Part shown: positions 9,113-19,729 of the stretch, piece by piece
Layout: each line of letters opens with the position of its first letter
Numbering within the stretch: the first letter of the stretch is position 1
Source of the DNA: Kofleriaceae bacterium
GTDB taxonomy: Bacteria; Myxococcota_A; Polyangia; Haliangiales; Haliangiaceae
Length of the DNA: 64,000 nt
Assembly (NCBI GenBank): GCA_025357755.1
Contig: JANXOP010000273.1
Span: 79,612 to 143,611 of the forward strand
Direction: 5' to 3'
Made by a program: the position numbers and the translations under genes
The notes under the pieces: generated by a model
Seen by the model: the letters and a program-made list of their open reading frames with translations, nothing else
Database searches by the model: none
Told to the model about the DNA's origin: nothing

Positions 9113-10510
9113 TCATCCCTTCGTCTTCACCGGATCGTGCCAGCCGTCCGGCGGCGCGAGCGTGGCCGCCTCGGGCGGACCCCAGGTCGCCGCTGCATAT
9201 CGGAGCACCGGCACCACATTGCCGAGCACGGGGTCGACGATCCGCCAGCCGGCGAGCGAGGCGTCCTCGCTCGCGAACAGGGTCGCGTCGCCGTCGATCG
9301 CGTCGCCGAGTAGCCGCTCGTAGGGTTGCATGGAAGCCGCCGGATCGGGCGGGTGCGTGAGCATTAGCTCGGCGAGCTCGCCGGTCATCGCCTCGCCGCC
9401 GCGCTTCACGTTGACGCCGACGCCGATCGCGAAGTCGGGGCCGATGCGAAACCGCAGGTGATCGGGCGCGTGGGCGGTTGTTTCATCGAGTACGGGGCCG
9501 GCAGGGACGCGCCAACGGACGAGCGCCTCCGTGATCGTGACGGGCATCGACTTGCCGACGCGGATCGCGATCGGGACGCCACGCCAGCGGTCGGAGTCGA
9601 TGCGCACGCGCAGCGCGGCGAAGGTCTCGGTCGTCGAATCCTGGGCCACGCCTTTCACCTCGCGATACTCCGCGACCTGGCCGCGCACGACGTCGGTTGG
9701 CAGGATCGGCGCGATCTGCGCGAGCAGCAGGCTTCGCGCCGCGCGCAGCCCTGCGTGCCCCGGGGTGGTCGGGAGCTCCATCGTCAGGCACGCGAGCAGC
9801 TCGAGCATGTGGTTCTGCACGACATCTCGGATCGCGCCGACCGCATCGTAGAAACCGGCGCGACCGTCGATGCCGAGCTCCTCGGCCATCGTGATCTGGA
9901 TGCTCGCAACCTGGCCGACGCGGAGCGCGTGCTCGAAGACCGGATTCGCCGCGCGAAAGTACGCGATGTTCTCGACGGCTTCTTTGCCGAGATAGTGATC
10001 GACGCGAAAGATCGCATCCTCGGGCCAGGACTCGTGGAGCGCGCGGCTGAGCGCCTGCGCCGACGCGAGATCGTGGCCGAACGGCTTCTCGAGCATCAGT
10101 CGTGCGCCGCGCGCGAGCCCGGCCGCCGCGAGGTGCGCGCCGACCTGCTGGAACGTATCGGGCGGCAGCGCGACGTAGTGAAGTGGGTGCTGCGAATCGG
10201 GGATGGCGTCGCGGATTCGAGAGAACGTCTTCGCGTCATCGAAGTCGACCGTGACGTAGCGCAGCTGGTGGACGAGCGCGTCGTAGCTCTTGCCGCGCGG
10301 CTTGGCCTTCGTGGCAGCGATACTCTCGTGGACGCGCGCGTGGAGAGCGTCGTCGGTCAGCGGCTTGCGCCCGACCGCGATGATCGGCATGTCCAGCCGA
10401 CCGTGCTCGACGAGCGCGAGCAGGGCCGGAAAGATTTGCTTGAACGCGAGGTCCCCGGTGGCGCCGAAGATCACCAGTGCATCCGAACGCTCCGCCGCCG
10501 ATGAGCTCAT
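9113..10510 (-). CDS. zwf: Glucose-6-phosphate dehydrogenase
   Basis: N-terminal IFGATGDLAFKQIFPAL, active-site RVDHYLGKEAVENI, GFYDAVGAIRDVVQNHMLEL. Confidence 0.95.
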   Translation of the reverse strand: MSSSAAERSDALVIFGATGDLAFKQIFPALLALVEHGRLDMPIIAVGRKPLTDDALHARVHESIAATKAKPRGKSYDALVHQLRYVTVDFDDAKTFSRIRDAIPDSQHPLHYVALPPDTFQQVGAHLAAAGLARGARLMLEKPFGHDLASAQALSRALHESWPEDAIFRVDHYLGKEAVENIAYFRAANPVFEHALRVGQVASIQITMAEELGIDGRAGFYDAVGAIRDVVQNHMLELLACLTMELPTTPGHAGLRAARSLLLAQIAPILPTDVVRGQVAEYREVKGVAQDSTTETFAALRVRIDSDRWRGVPIAIRVGKSMPVTITEALVRWRVPAGPVLDETTAHAPDHLRFRIGPDFAIGVGVNVKRGGEAMTGELAELMLTHPPDPAASMQPYERLLGDAIDGDATLFASEDASLAGWRIVDPVLGNVVPVLRYAAATWGPPEAATLAPPDGWHDPVKTKG

Positions 10511-10695
10511 CCCGGCACCGTAGCTGATCTAGCGGCGCACGTCCTTCAGCCGGTTCGATGCGGCGACGTCCTCGCTGCACATCGCACTCGGCGAGACGCT
10601 TCGTCTGTGATGCAACCATGGCTAGCTGGTCTGGACAGAGGCTGGAGTCCGGCGCATGTCGTCGCGACCCTGGCAGCCGAGCTCGATGTCCCCGG

Positions 10696-11439
10696 CTAGC
10701 GGCACGCCGGTCGCTTCGGATCGAGGTACACGACCTCGGTAGCCATGATCATGCCGTCCCCCATGCTCATGTGGCCGTAGTGCCCGGCCGTGTGGGCCAT
10801 GCCTACGACGCGAACCCGGTAGGTGTGCGAGTCCATCAGATGAGGGCTACGCGGCGGTGGGGGCTCGCAGATCTGCTTCGCGTCGGGATAGAGATCCATC
10901 CAGATTCCCTGGTCGACGACCGAGACCTCGAAGCCGACGAGCCAGTCCGCTTCGAACGTCACCATCACGCCAGAGAACTTCGCGCGGTCCTTCAGGATGT
11001 CGCTGGGGTGCGCGATCGCGATCGGGGCCGGGCGCGCGAAGTGCTCGATCGACGTGGCCTCGAGGCGTAAGCCGTGCCTGCCTTCGCGCAGCGTCGCGAC
11101 CACGTGGACCGGCGCGATCGTGCCCGCCATCGTGATCGGCGTGTGATCCGCACGCGCGAGCGCGAGCCGGTTCGCGCCGACGTCCTCGAGCTCGACGTCG
11201 AGCTCGCCGTGCTCGGCGATCGACGAGTACTCCGCGTCGCGCATCGGCGCATCGAGATCGACATGGACGACGGTGCCGATCCATTCGGGATGATCGAAGA
11301 GGTCCTTGGCCTGGATCGCGGTCGGGGCGGCTGCGTCGGGAGGTCGCGCGGGCACCTTCGGACCCGGCGGGGGCGCGGCCGGCACCGGCGTGCTCTGCTG
11401 GCATCCGACGAGTGCGAGTGCGAGCAGTGCTTTCATCAC
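10696..11439 (-). CDS. Hypothetical lipoprotein
   Basis: Lipobox-like LLALALVGCQQ and Pro-rich linker. Confidence 0.65.
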   Translation of the reverse strand: MMKALLALALVGCQQSTPVPAAPPPGPKVPARPPDAAAPTAIQAKDLFDHPEWIGTVVHVDLDAPMRDAEYSSIAEHGELDVELEDVGANRLALARADHTPITMAGTIAPVHVVATLREGRHGLRLEATSIEHFARPAPIAIAHPSDILKDRAKFSGVMVTFEADWLVGFEVSVVDQGIWMDLYPDAKQICEPPPPRSPHLMDSHTYRVRVVGMAHTAGHYGHMSMGDGMIMATEVVYLDPKRPACR

Positions 11440-11542
11440 TCGATCGTAAATGCAGAATCTGGCGGCGCAATGACATCCGCCCCGATAGTCGTGTCGCCGT
11501 CTATTTGCTGATCGCGGCGCCCGGCCAGGTTACCAGCACGGG

Positions 11543-11818
11543 ATGAAACTCTTCCTTGCCGCCTCGCTCGTCGCGATCTTTGCCACCACGGCCTTCGCGG
11601 GACCGACGCTTCGTTACTACAACGAGGATTCGAAGGACTACACCTGGAAGGCGACCTGCTCGGGCAGCGAGTACAGCGTGACGTTCGATCACAGCAAGAC
11701 CTCGTCGGTGACGATCCAGGGCTCGGCGCCATGCGTGCTCCACGCTCCCTCTGGCGACGTGAAGCTCACCGGTGATGCGAAGCTGCACATCAAGGACGGA
11801 AAGGTGACAGTCGAGTAG
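11543..11818 (+). CDS. Small secreted protein
   Basis: Signal peptide MKLFLAASLVAIFATTAFAG; 91 aa, two Cys in the mature part. Confidence 0.65.
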   Translation: MKLFLAASLVAIFATTAFAGPTLRYYNEDSKDYTWKATCSGSEYSVTFDHSKTSSVTIQGSAPCVLHAPSGDVKLTGDAKLHIKDGKVTVE

Positions 11819-11908
11819 TCATCAAGGTCGTGACGAAGTATGCGCGTGGTCGCCCGTCGTTCGCAGTCTGACTTCGAGAGCTCCGATCCGAGCGAAGGCC
11901 AGAACCTG

Positions 11909-13552
11909 CTACAGCTCGGCGGTCGCGAGAAACCGCGGCGGGCGGCGCGCCTTCGTCGCGTGCTCGAACGCGTACGCGTAGCCGAGCAGCTTCGCCTCGG
12001 TGTACGCGGTTCCGATGAACGACATCCCGATCGGCAGCGAATGATAGAAGCCCGCCGGCACCGTGACGTGCGGATAGCCGGCGACCGCGGGCAGCGTCGG
12101 CGAATTGGGGCCAGGCGTGAGCGCATCGCCGCCGATCGGATCGATCAGCCACGGCAAGCCACCTGTTCCGACGACGATCGCGTCGAGCTTGTCCTTCTGG
12201 ATCGCGGCGTCGATCACGTCGCGCGACATCGCGAGGCACTGCGCGCGCGCAGCATCGTAGCCATTGTCCTGCAAGCCGGCGTGCTGTTGCGCCATGTCGA
12301 AGTACTCGTGCCCGAACCAGCGCAGCTCCTCGGGGTGCATGTAGTCGAACGCGAGCAGATCCATCATGCCGCGCAGCTTCGGATCGCCGCGTCGCGCGAG
12401 GTACGCCTCCATGGCCGCTCGCATCTCGCACGCGAAGACGAGGATCTCGAGGCCGGGGAGCTTCGGGTTGATCTCGAGCGCGATGTCGTCGATCACGGTC
12501 GCGCCGAGCTCTCCCAGCTTCGCGATCACGCTGGTCATCACCGAATCGATCGTGCGCGAGGCTCCGAACCAGCCCTTGCGCGGGATGCCGATGCGCGCGC
12601 CGGCGAGCGCCTTCGGATCGAGGTGCGCGAGGTAGTCTTCGACGCGCGCGCTCGCGGTCGCCGGATCATCAGGATCCGGGCCCGCGATCGCACCGAGTAG
12701 CGCCGCGACATCGGCCACGCAGCGGCCCATCGGCCCGACCGTGTCCTGGCTCGACGAGATCGGAATCACGCCGGCGCGACTGACGAGCCCGACCGTGGGC
12801 TTGATCCCGACGAGCGAGCACATGCTCGCGGGCGACGTGATCGATCCATCGGTCTCGCTGCCGAGCGCGGCGGCGCACATGCTCGCGGCTACGGCCGCCG
12901 CAGATCCGCTGCTCGATCCGCTGGTGTTGCGATCGAGCGCGTACGGGTTGCGGGTCTGGCCACCGCGCGCACTCCAGCCGCTGATCGAGCCGAGCCCGCG
13001 CAGGTTCGCCCACTCCGACAGGTTCGCTTTTCCGAGGACGATCGCGCCCGCTGCGCGCAGCTTCGCGGTGACCGTGGCGTCGCGCGGCGCGGGATGCTCG
13101 AACGCGAGGGAGCCGGCGGTCGTGCGCAGCTTGCCCGCGGTATCGATGTTGTCCTTCACGAGGATCGGCATGCCGTGCAGCGGGCCGCGCTTCTTCGCCT
13201 GGTCGAGCTGCGCCGCGATCGTGCGCGCATCCGGATCGAGCTCGATCACCGCGTTGAGAGGTGCGAGCGCCGCGATCCTCGCGGTGTACATGTCGACGAG
13301 CTGGACCGCGGTGTAACGCGTGCCGAGCTCGCTGATCGGTAGATCGACGAGCTCGTCGTGCGGAACGTTCGTGATCGCCGAAGCACCGGTGGCCCTCGGC
13401 TGCGACAGCGGCCACGCCGGCGGCGGCATGAAGGGAGGCTTCTCCTCCTCGTGCGACCGGCATCCAACCACCAGGGCCGCCGCGCTCGCCTTGAACAAGA
13501 ACCTTCGGTCCATGGCGCGATGATAGGCGCAGACGGCGGCATGCTCTGGCAA
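11909..13552 (-). CDS. Amidase signature-family protein (exported)
   Basis: GKANLSEWANLRG, GQTRNPYALDRNTSGSSSGSAAAVAASMCAAALGSETDGSI Ser-rich amidase signature. Confidence 0.92.
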   Translation of the reverse strand: MPEHAAVCAYHRAMDRRFLFKASAAALVVGCRSHEEEKPPFMPPPAWPLSQPRATGASAITNVPHDELVDLPISELGTRYTAVQLVDMYTARIAALAPLNAVIELDPDARTIAAQLDQAKKRGPLHGMPILVKDNIDTAGKLRTTAGSLAFEHPAPRDATVTAKLRAAGAIVLGKANLSEWANLRGLGSISGWSARGGQTRNPYALDRNTSGSSSGSAAAVAASMCAAALGSETDGSITSPASMCSLVGIKPTVGLVSRAGVIPISSSQDTVGPMGRCVADVAALLGAIAGPDPDDPATASARVEDYLAHLDPKALAGARIGIPRKGWFGASRTIDSVMTSVIAKLGELGATVIDDIALEINPKLPGLEILVFACEMRAAMEAYLARRGDPKLRGMMDLLAFDYMHPEELRWFGHEYFDMAQQHAGLQDNGYDAARAQCLAMSRDVIDAAIQKDKLDAIVVGTGGLPWLIDPIGGDALTPGPNSPTLPAVAGYPHVTVPAGFYHSLPIGMSFIGTAYTEAKLLGYAYAFEHATKARRPPRFLATAEL

Positions 13553-13619
13553 CTTCGACGAGTTACGTGCGTTTCCAGGTGATGCCGTAGGCGCTCGGTT
13601 AGCGGGCGCGCGGCGCGTT

Positions 13620-14726
13620 TCAGGGTTCGAGCGCGGTGACTGCGGGTCGCGACGACGATCTCTGCGTAGTGAGCGTGCTAGCAGCGAGGACGGCCGCCAC
13701 CGCAGCCACCACCTCGATCGGATCGCTCGGAGACAACGTCGGAATCTCGATCGCGGTGATGCCCCACCTTCGAACGTGCGCGGCGATCTCTGCAGCGGCT
13801 GTTCGTGCCGCCTCGATCGATTCGCTCGCGAGCCTCGCGCACGCCCGGATCGCGGGGCTCGCGGCGGGATGAGTCACGAGGGCGCGAGGCGACACCGCCG
13901 GTACCCGATTGATGACGACGAGCGCCGGCGCGTGCCCGATCTTTTTCAGCTCGGTTCGGATCGCCTCGAGGTCCTCGATGGCTCCTGGGCGCGCCGACGT
14001 GACGAGCGTGATGTAGACCTGCGAAGGATCCAGCATCGCGCGCGCGTTCGCGACGATCTCGGACAACTCGGGCTGCACGTCGGATGCAAGCGCGAGCAGC
14101 GCGAGCGCCGCGGCGATCGGTGCCTCGCCGATCGAGGCCGAGAGCGTTTGCACGAGGCGGTTCTGGCCCCAGCGCGCCAGCCGGCTCGTGAGCCCGCGCG
14201 TCGGCGCGACAGCCTGGCGCGCCAGCTGGCCGAGCCATCGCAGCGCACGTCCGTCGACGATCTCGCCGAGCCGCGTCGGTAGCGCGAGCAACTCGAGCGC
14301 ATGCCGCGAGGGAGCGGTGTCGATCACGAGGGTGCTCGGGACCGTCGCGGCACTCCGGTAGCGCGCGAGCTCGGTGAGCGAGATCAGCTCGTGGATCCCT
14401 GCGAAGCCGCCGGTCATCGCCTCGAGCAGCGGATTGTTGGCGAGACGATCGGCGTGATCAGGAAACTGGATCAGCCAGCGCGCGATCAGCTCGCGGACAC
14501 CGGTGACGGGGGACGGCACCAGCGCGGTCAGGTTCGGCTGGCCAGGAACGTCGCCGAGGCCGAGTAAGCCGGGCAAGCCGACCGCATCGCCGAGCCTGCG
14601 TGCCGGATCGACGGTGGCAACGATCGTGCGCTGACCACGTGCGGCGAGCATCGCGGCGAGCGCGGCCGCGACCGTGGTCTTGCCGACGCCGCCGGTTCCG
14701 AGACACACCCAGGTCGACGGTGTCAC
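13620..14726 (-). CDS. ArsA/GET3-like ATPase
   Basis: VTPSTWVCLGTGGVGKTTVAAALA deviant Walker A; GTG start overlaps the upstream stop by 4 bp (GTGA). The listed 505-aa ORF start is spurious. Confidence 0.85.
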   Translation of the reverse strand: MTPSTWVCLGTGGVGKTTVAAALAAMLAARGQRTIVATVDPARRLGDAVGLPGLLGLGDVPGQPNLTALVPSPVTGVRELIARWLIQFPDHADRLANNPLLEAMTGGFAGIHELISLTELARYRSAATVPSTLVIDTAPSRHALELLALPTRLGEIVDGRALRWLGQLARQAVAPTRGLTSRLARWGQNRLVQTLSASIGEAPIAAALALLALASDVQPELSEIVANARAMLDPSQVYITLVTSARPGAIEDLEAIRTELKKIGHAPALVVINRVPAVSPRALVTHPAASPAIRACARLASESIEAARTAAAEIAAHVRRWGITAIEIPTLSPSDPIEVVAAVAAVLAASTLTTQRSSSRPAVTALEP

Positions 14727-15586
14727 GAGCTCCTCGCTGCGATCGCGCGCGCCACAACGGGAGCGGACGGTCGATCCAGGCCGAGTGGGAGCTCGCATGT
14801 CGGCGTGATCTCGAACCACGGCATCGGCGAGGGCTTGGCCCATTGCGCGAGCGCGGCAGCCTCGGAGGTCAGGTCGGTGAGCCGCGCGAGCGACGCGAGA
14901 TCGCTGGCATCGAACGAGGGTGGACGATGGACCTGATTGATCACGATGAGGTCGGGAGGCCGCGGCAACGCCTCGCACAGCTCGGCGGTCTCGCGCGCGA
15001 CCAGCGGCTCGCACAGCGTGACCACGACGAGTCGCGTGAAGGTCGGATCGCCGAGGCGCTCGTGCAGCCGATCGACGAGCGTGCGCGCGCGGCCGACCGG
15101 CGCGAGCGATCGCAATAGCCCGACCGTCGTCAACCACGCGAGGCCGTGACCGGTCGCTGGCATATCGAGTACGACCTGGCTGCCGCCGTCGACGCGAGTC
15201 AGCGCCGCGACCAGCAACGAGACTTCACGCAAGCCCGGCACGACCGTCGCGAGCTGGCGCACCGCGAACTGAGACATCACGGCGCGAGCGAGCCGATTCG
15301 AACCGAAGATGATCGCAGCTGCGTCGCGCAGCGCATCGAGCTCGTCGATCCGCTCCACGCTGTAGCGCCGGCTGACTTCGCGGATCGGATCGTGACCGAG
15401 TCGCGCCCCGAGCCCGGGTTCGACGACCATCGCGCGACCACCGCTGGTGCCCATCAGCTCCGCGAGACCGTGCGCGACGGTAGACTTACCAACTCCGCCC
15501 TTGCCCAGCACGAGCGTGAGGGGCCAGGCGACCGAGGAAGGCTCGGTCACGGTCGGAGCTCGACGTTCACGTCCCTTGGATGCCAA
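14723..15586 (-). CDS. ArsA/GET3-like ATPase
   Basis: LTLVLGKGGVGKSTVAHGLAE; VVLDMPATGHGLAWL. Confidence 0.85.
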   Translation of the reverse strand: MASKGRERRAPTVTEPSSVAWPLTLVLGKGGVGKSTVAHGLAELMGTSGGRAMVVEPGLGARLGHDPIREVSRRYSVERIDELDALRDAAAIIFGSNRLARAVMSQFAVRQLATVVPGLREVSLLVAALTRVDGGSQVVLDMPATGHGLAWLTTVGLLRSLAPVGRARTLVDRLHERLGDPTFTRLVVVTLCEPLVARETAELCEALPRPPDLIVINQVHRPPSFDASDLASLARLTDLTSEAAALAQWAKPSPMPWFEITPTCELPLGLDRPSAPVVARAIAARSS

Positions 15587-15649
15587 CGAGCATGCGAACG
15601 TTACGAGCGACTACAGCCGCGAGGCCACGTCGTGACACGGCTCGCACCG

Positions 15650-15922
15650 CTACGGTTCAAGTGATTCGGCGGTGTGCACGATCGTGACCTCGCGCGACTC
15701 CTCGAGCATCGCGACGAGTGCCGAATCGATCGCCTCGCCGGTCGTCGTCGGCTTGCCGCGGTCGGTCGTGCTGACGAACAGGGTGGCTTCGTCGTCGAGG
15801 CGATCGAGCTCCGGGCCGACCATCGCACGGCGCAGCTGCCACATGCCGCCGCTATCGCGGCGCGACCGATCGAACATGCGGCCAAGCTCCGCGAGCTCGA
15901 TGTAGACGAGCAGGCTCGCCAT
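15650..15922 (-). CDS. Hypothetical protein
   Basis: 90-aa ORF upstream of the ArsA pair, same strand; coding is plausible only. Confidence 0.4.
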   Translation of the reverse strand: MASLLVYIELAELGRMFDRSRRDSGGMWQLRRAMVGPELDRLDDEATLFVSTTDRGKPTTTGEAIDSALVAMLEESREVTIVHTAESLEP

Positions 15923-16116
15923 TCACACGATCGTATCCCGATTCGCCATTCTTCGCCCGTGAGCGCACGCGCGCGATCACTGCGCCGTGATGTCGAGCGA
16001 CTCTCATGGCGGCGGTCGTCGAGCGGTGGCACCCACGCCGAGCGCGCCGCCTTCAAGAATCAGATCGATTGGATTCCTTGAGTGACGGAGCAGTGCGGCC
16101 GACGCAGGCGCCGGCT

Positions 16117-17106
16117 TCAGTCGAAGCGCAGCAACGTGACCGAGTCATCTTCCAGATCATCGATGTCGTACGGCGCGTGCGCTCGGACCTGGCTCGGGGC
16201 GCTCGGGAACGACAGGTCGAGCCCGGCGAGCACGCGCGGCTTGCCGGATTCGGACGGGATGATGCGCACCACGATATCGGTCAGCTTGTTCGGGACCACC
16301 GTGATCGCGACCGTCGAGGCAGCCGACAAGATGCGCCACAGCCCGAGGCCCCCGCGGCTCTCGTCGAGCGCCCCACCGCGGTTGCATCGCCCCAGCACCT
16401 TCGAGAGCCGCGAACGCGACAGCGAGCCGAACGAATCTCGAACCCGCACGAAGGCGCACTCGCGCTCGATGCCGTAGCTGATCTCGCACGCTCGCTCCGG
16501 TGCGAGATCGACGTCCTCGGAACGCGACACCGGCCGGTCGAAGTACCCGGCCTCCGCCGGTGCATTGTAGAGCGCGTTCATCACGAGCTCCTCGGCGACT
16601 TGGTCGAGCGCCGCGAGCGTACGATCGGGGATTCCCTGGCGCTCGAAGAAATCGTGCATCCGCTCGATCCGAGTCGCGCGCTTGCTCGCGGTGGCGAGGA
16701 GGGCCAGGCGACCGACGCCGTTGATCGGCGTTGGACTGGCCAGCGACGGTACCGAGCCTTGGAGGATCGAGAAGAGATGCGACTCGGCGAGAGGCGAGAC
16801 GAGGAGCGACAACGTGATCGCGTGGGACAGCCACGGGGTCAACTCGAACCGTTCGATCATCACCGAGAGCACCGATCGCGACGCGATCGGTTGATCGACG
16901 ATCGCGACGATCGGGGTGGTCAGTCCGAGGTCGCCGAGCTCTCCGAGCTTCTCGAGATCGCAGAACACGATCACACGATGCATGCGCGCGACCTCGAGCA
17001 CCTCGCCGGAGCTGACCACCGTGATCCACGGGCGAGGCAAGACGCTACAAAGGTGCGCCGCGCGCTCCGCCTGTGCGTAGACGACGGCCAGCGGTCGTGA
17101 GGTCAC
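16117..17106 (-). CDS. REC-like N-terminus + HATPase (anti-sigma/kinase-like) protein
   Basis: DQVAEELVMNALYNAPAEA N-box-like; RGGLGLWRILSAAS G-box-like. Confidence 0.6.
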   Translation of the reverse strand: MTSRPLAVVYAQAERAAHLCSVLPRPWITVVSSGEVLEVARMHRVIVFCDLEKLGELGDLGLTTPIVAIVDQPIASRSVLSVMIERFELTPWLSHAITLSLLVSPLAESHLFSILQGSVPSLASPTPINGVGRLALLATASKRATRIERMHDFFERQGIPDRTLAALDQVAEELVMNALYNAPAEAGYFDRPVSRSEDVDLAPERACEISYGIERECAFVRVRDSFGSLSRSRLSKVLGRCNRGGALDESRGGLGLWRILSAASTVAITVVPNKLTDIVVRIIPSESGKPRVLAGLDLSFPSAPSQVRAHAPYDIDDLEDDSVTLLRFD

Positions 17107-17190
17107 ATGAAAACCTTAACGCTATCCGGTTCCGACAAGCAACGTCAGGGAGCCGTCGACCCGCTCGCGGCAATCGGCGGGCCAGCGCCG

Positions 17191-18516
17191 TCAGCTCTCG
17201 GCGGCGATCGCGCGGACCGAGGGGCGGCGATACACGACATGCACGTGCTCGAGATACCAGCCGAGCTCGTCGAGCGTCCGCAGCGCATCGGCCCGCTCCG
17301 ATGCATGCTCGAGGCGCTCGCCCAGCGCGGAGAGATCATCGAATCCGAACGTGCCGCCGGAACCCTTGAGCTTGTGACCGAGCGCGCGGACGACGCCGAG
17401 GTCATTCGCGTGTGCGGCGTTGCGCAACTGTTCGATCTCGGTCCGGCGATGCTCTAGAAACCTGGGGATGTGAAGTGCGAGGTACGGATCGACGCACACG
17501 ATGGGACACACCGGCCACGGCCTCCGCGTCACGACGACATGCGCCGGCGAGCTGATATCGGCGCGCCAGCAGTTGCGGCCGTCGCGCTTGGCGCGAAACA
17601 GCGCGCCATCCGCGGCACTCACGAGCTCCGCGACCGGGCGATCGACCGTCGGCGCGAGGGTCGCGACACCGGCGCTGATCGTGACGACCCGCGCGCTTCG
17701 CGACCCCGCGTGAGGCAGGCCGAGCTCCTCGACCGCGGCACGCAGGCGCTCGGCGACCACGCACGCGCCCGCCGCAGCGGTATCGGGAAGCAGCGCGACG
17801 AACTCCTCGCCGCCGTAGCGCGCGAGCATGTCCGAGGGACGGCGCAGACAGTTCGCCATCGCGTTCGAGACGTCCTTGAGGCACGCATCACCTCCGACGT
17901 GCGAGTACTGCTCGTTGAACGAGTGGAACTCGTCGACGTCGGCGATCACGAGCGATAGCGGCGAGCCCTGACGCAACGCCCGGATCCACTCGCGGGCGAG
18001 CAGATCATCGAAGTGGCCACGATTCGCGACGCCGGTCAGCGCGTCGATACAGACCGCCCGCTCGAGCTCCCGCGCGGAGAGCTCGAGGCTGCGATTGCGC
18101 GCTGCGAGCTCCTCGTCGCGGATCCGCCGCACCACCCGCTCGGAGCGTAGACGTAACGCCGAGCGCACGCGCGCACCTAGCTCGCCCAGCCGAAACGGCT
18201 TGGCGACGTAGTCCTCCGCTCCCGCCTCGAACGCGATCTCGACGACCGAGTCGTCGTTGCGCGCCGTGATGATCACGATGGGCACGGCCGGCAACAGCCC
18301 AGACAGCGCGCGACAGACGTCGAGGCCGTCCATGTCGGGGAGCCCGAGGTCCAGCAAAACGAGGTCTGGGGCGAAGGCTGTCGCGGCTGCGATTGCCTCG
18401 CGCCCCGATCCGACAAACCGCATCTCACTGCAACCTACCTGACGGAGGACCTCCTCGATCAACGGTAGCAGCGAGCAGTCATCTTCGATTACGAGCGTGC
18501 GGTTCGAGGCATTCAT
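17191..18516 (-). CDS. Response regulator: REC-GGDEF-HPt
   Basis: REC VLLDLGLPDMDGL; GGDEF-type YGGEEFVALLP; HPt ALGHKLKGSGGTFGF. Confidence 0.88.
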   Translation of the reverse strand: MNASNRTLVIEDDCSLLPLIEEVLRQVGCSEMRFVGSGREAIAAATAFAPDLVLLDLGLPDMDGLDVCRALSGLLPAVPIVIITARNDDSVVEIAFEAGAEDYVAKPFRLGELGARVRSALRLRSERVVRRIRDEELAARNRSLELSARELERAVCIDALTGVANRGHFDDLLAREWIRALRQGSPLSLVIADVDEFHSFNEQYSHVGGDACLKDVSNAMANCLRRPSDMLARYGGEEFVALLPDTAAAGACVVAERLRAAVEELGLPHAGSRSARVVTISAGVATLAPTVDRPVAELVSAADGALFRAKRDGRNCWRADISSPAHVVVTRRPWPVCPIVCVDPYLALHIPRFLEHRRTEIEQLRNAAHANDLGVVRALGHKLKGSGGTFGFDDLSALGERLEHASERADALRTLDELGWYLEHVHVVYRRPSVRAIAAES

Positions 18517-18687
18517 GAGGGTGGCATGCGAGAAGGCCGCAGGCCGTACCTGGGTCTATTGCACACGATGCGCCACTGTCAAAACGAGACGGTCAGGTGA
18601 CCTCCCTCGTACCGTTTCGACCCGGGGTGAGGTCGAGGTGTATCCTATCGCGAGCTCGTGCCCTCCGACGATCCAGATCGCGACACG

Positions 18688-19674
18688 ATGGTCGATGCCA
18701 AGCGCACCCGGCTGGGTGTGGTCGCGCGTCCGACCGATCCACGCGACAAGAACCTCGTCGGTACGATGTTCGGTGGCTACCTCGTCGATAGCGAGCTCGG
18801 CGGGGGCGCGATGGGCATCGTCTACCGCGCGTCGCACATCGATACCAATCGCGTGGTCGCGCTCAAGACCCTTCGCGCTCAGCTGATGGACGATGCGACG
18901 ACCGTCGCACGGTTCAAGCGCGAAGCCCGGATCGCATCGCGGCTCGGGCATCCGCATATCGGCGGCGTGCTCGAGCTCGTCGAGGCGCACGGTCGGTACG
19001 CGCTCGCGCTCGAGCTCGTCGAGGGCGAACCGCTGACCACGCTGATGACCATGCCGATGCCAGCGGAGCGCGTGCTCGCGATCGCCGGGCAGATGTTGCG
19101 GGGGCTCGAGCACGCGCACGCGATGGGGCTCGTGCATCGCGATCTCAAGCCCGCCAACGTGCTCGTCGAGTGGCGCAATGGTCGAGATCACGCGCGCATC
19201 ATCGATTTCGGGATCGCGATCGCACGAGATGGAAGCCCCGAGACGCTAGAGCGCCTGACCGGCGCCGGCACGATCGTCGGAACTCCCGCCTACATGGCGC
19301 CCGAGCAAGCGCGTGGCGACGACGTCGACGAGCGCACGGATCTCTACGCGCTCGGCACCATGATGTACGAGATGATCGCCGGGGTGCTGCCCTTCGATGG
19401 CAAGCCGATCGACATCCTCGCCGCGAAGCTCAAGCGCGAGGTGCCACCGATCTCGGACCTCGTGCCCGCGCTGATCATCGATCCACTGGTCGAGCGTTTC
19501 ATGCGTAAGTTGCTCGAGCGCAAGCTCGAACGGCGCTTCACGAGCGCCCGCGCCGCACTGACGGTGCTCGGCCTGTTGCAGACCGATCGCGCAGCCGCGG
19601 GACCCGCGCTCGGGATCACCGACGTGGAAGCGGCACTCGCGCTGATCGCGCTGCCGACCCGGCCGCCGCGCTAG
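18688..19674 (+). CDS. Ser/Thr protein kinase
   Basis: GGGAMGIVYRA, VALKTL, HRDLKPANVLV, IIDFGIA, GTPAYMAPEQ. Alternative GTG start at 18658. Confidence 0.92.
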   Translation: MVDAKRTRLGVVARPTDPRDKNLVGTMFGGYLVDSELGGGAMGIVYRASHIDTNRVVALKTLRAQLMDDATTVARFKREARIASRLGHPHIGGVLELVEAHGRYALALELVEGEPLTTLMTMPMPAERVLAIAGQMLRGLEHAHAMGLVHRDLKPANVLVEWRNGRDHARIIDFGIAIARDGSPETLERLTGAGTIVGTPAYMAPEQARGDDVDERTDLYALGTMMYEMIAGVLPFDGKPIDILAAKLKREVPPISDLVPALIIDPLVERFMRKLLERKLERRFTSARAALTVLGLLQTDRAAAGPALGITDVEAALALIALPTRPPR

Positions 19675-19729
19675 TCGATACTCGGTTTGTAACAACGCTC
19701 GCGAGCGTGCTGTGGCAGGTTCGCAGCCC

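Noticed and set aside
13620-15137. 505-aa ArsA-like ORF start
   Set aside because: The N-terminal ~137 aa overlap the upstream ArsA gene out of frame; GTG 14726 is the natural start.
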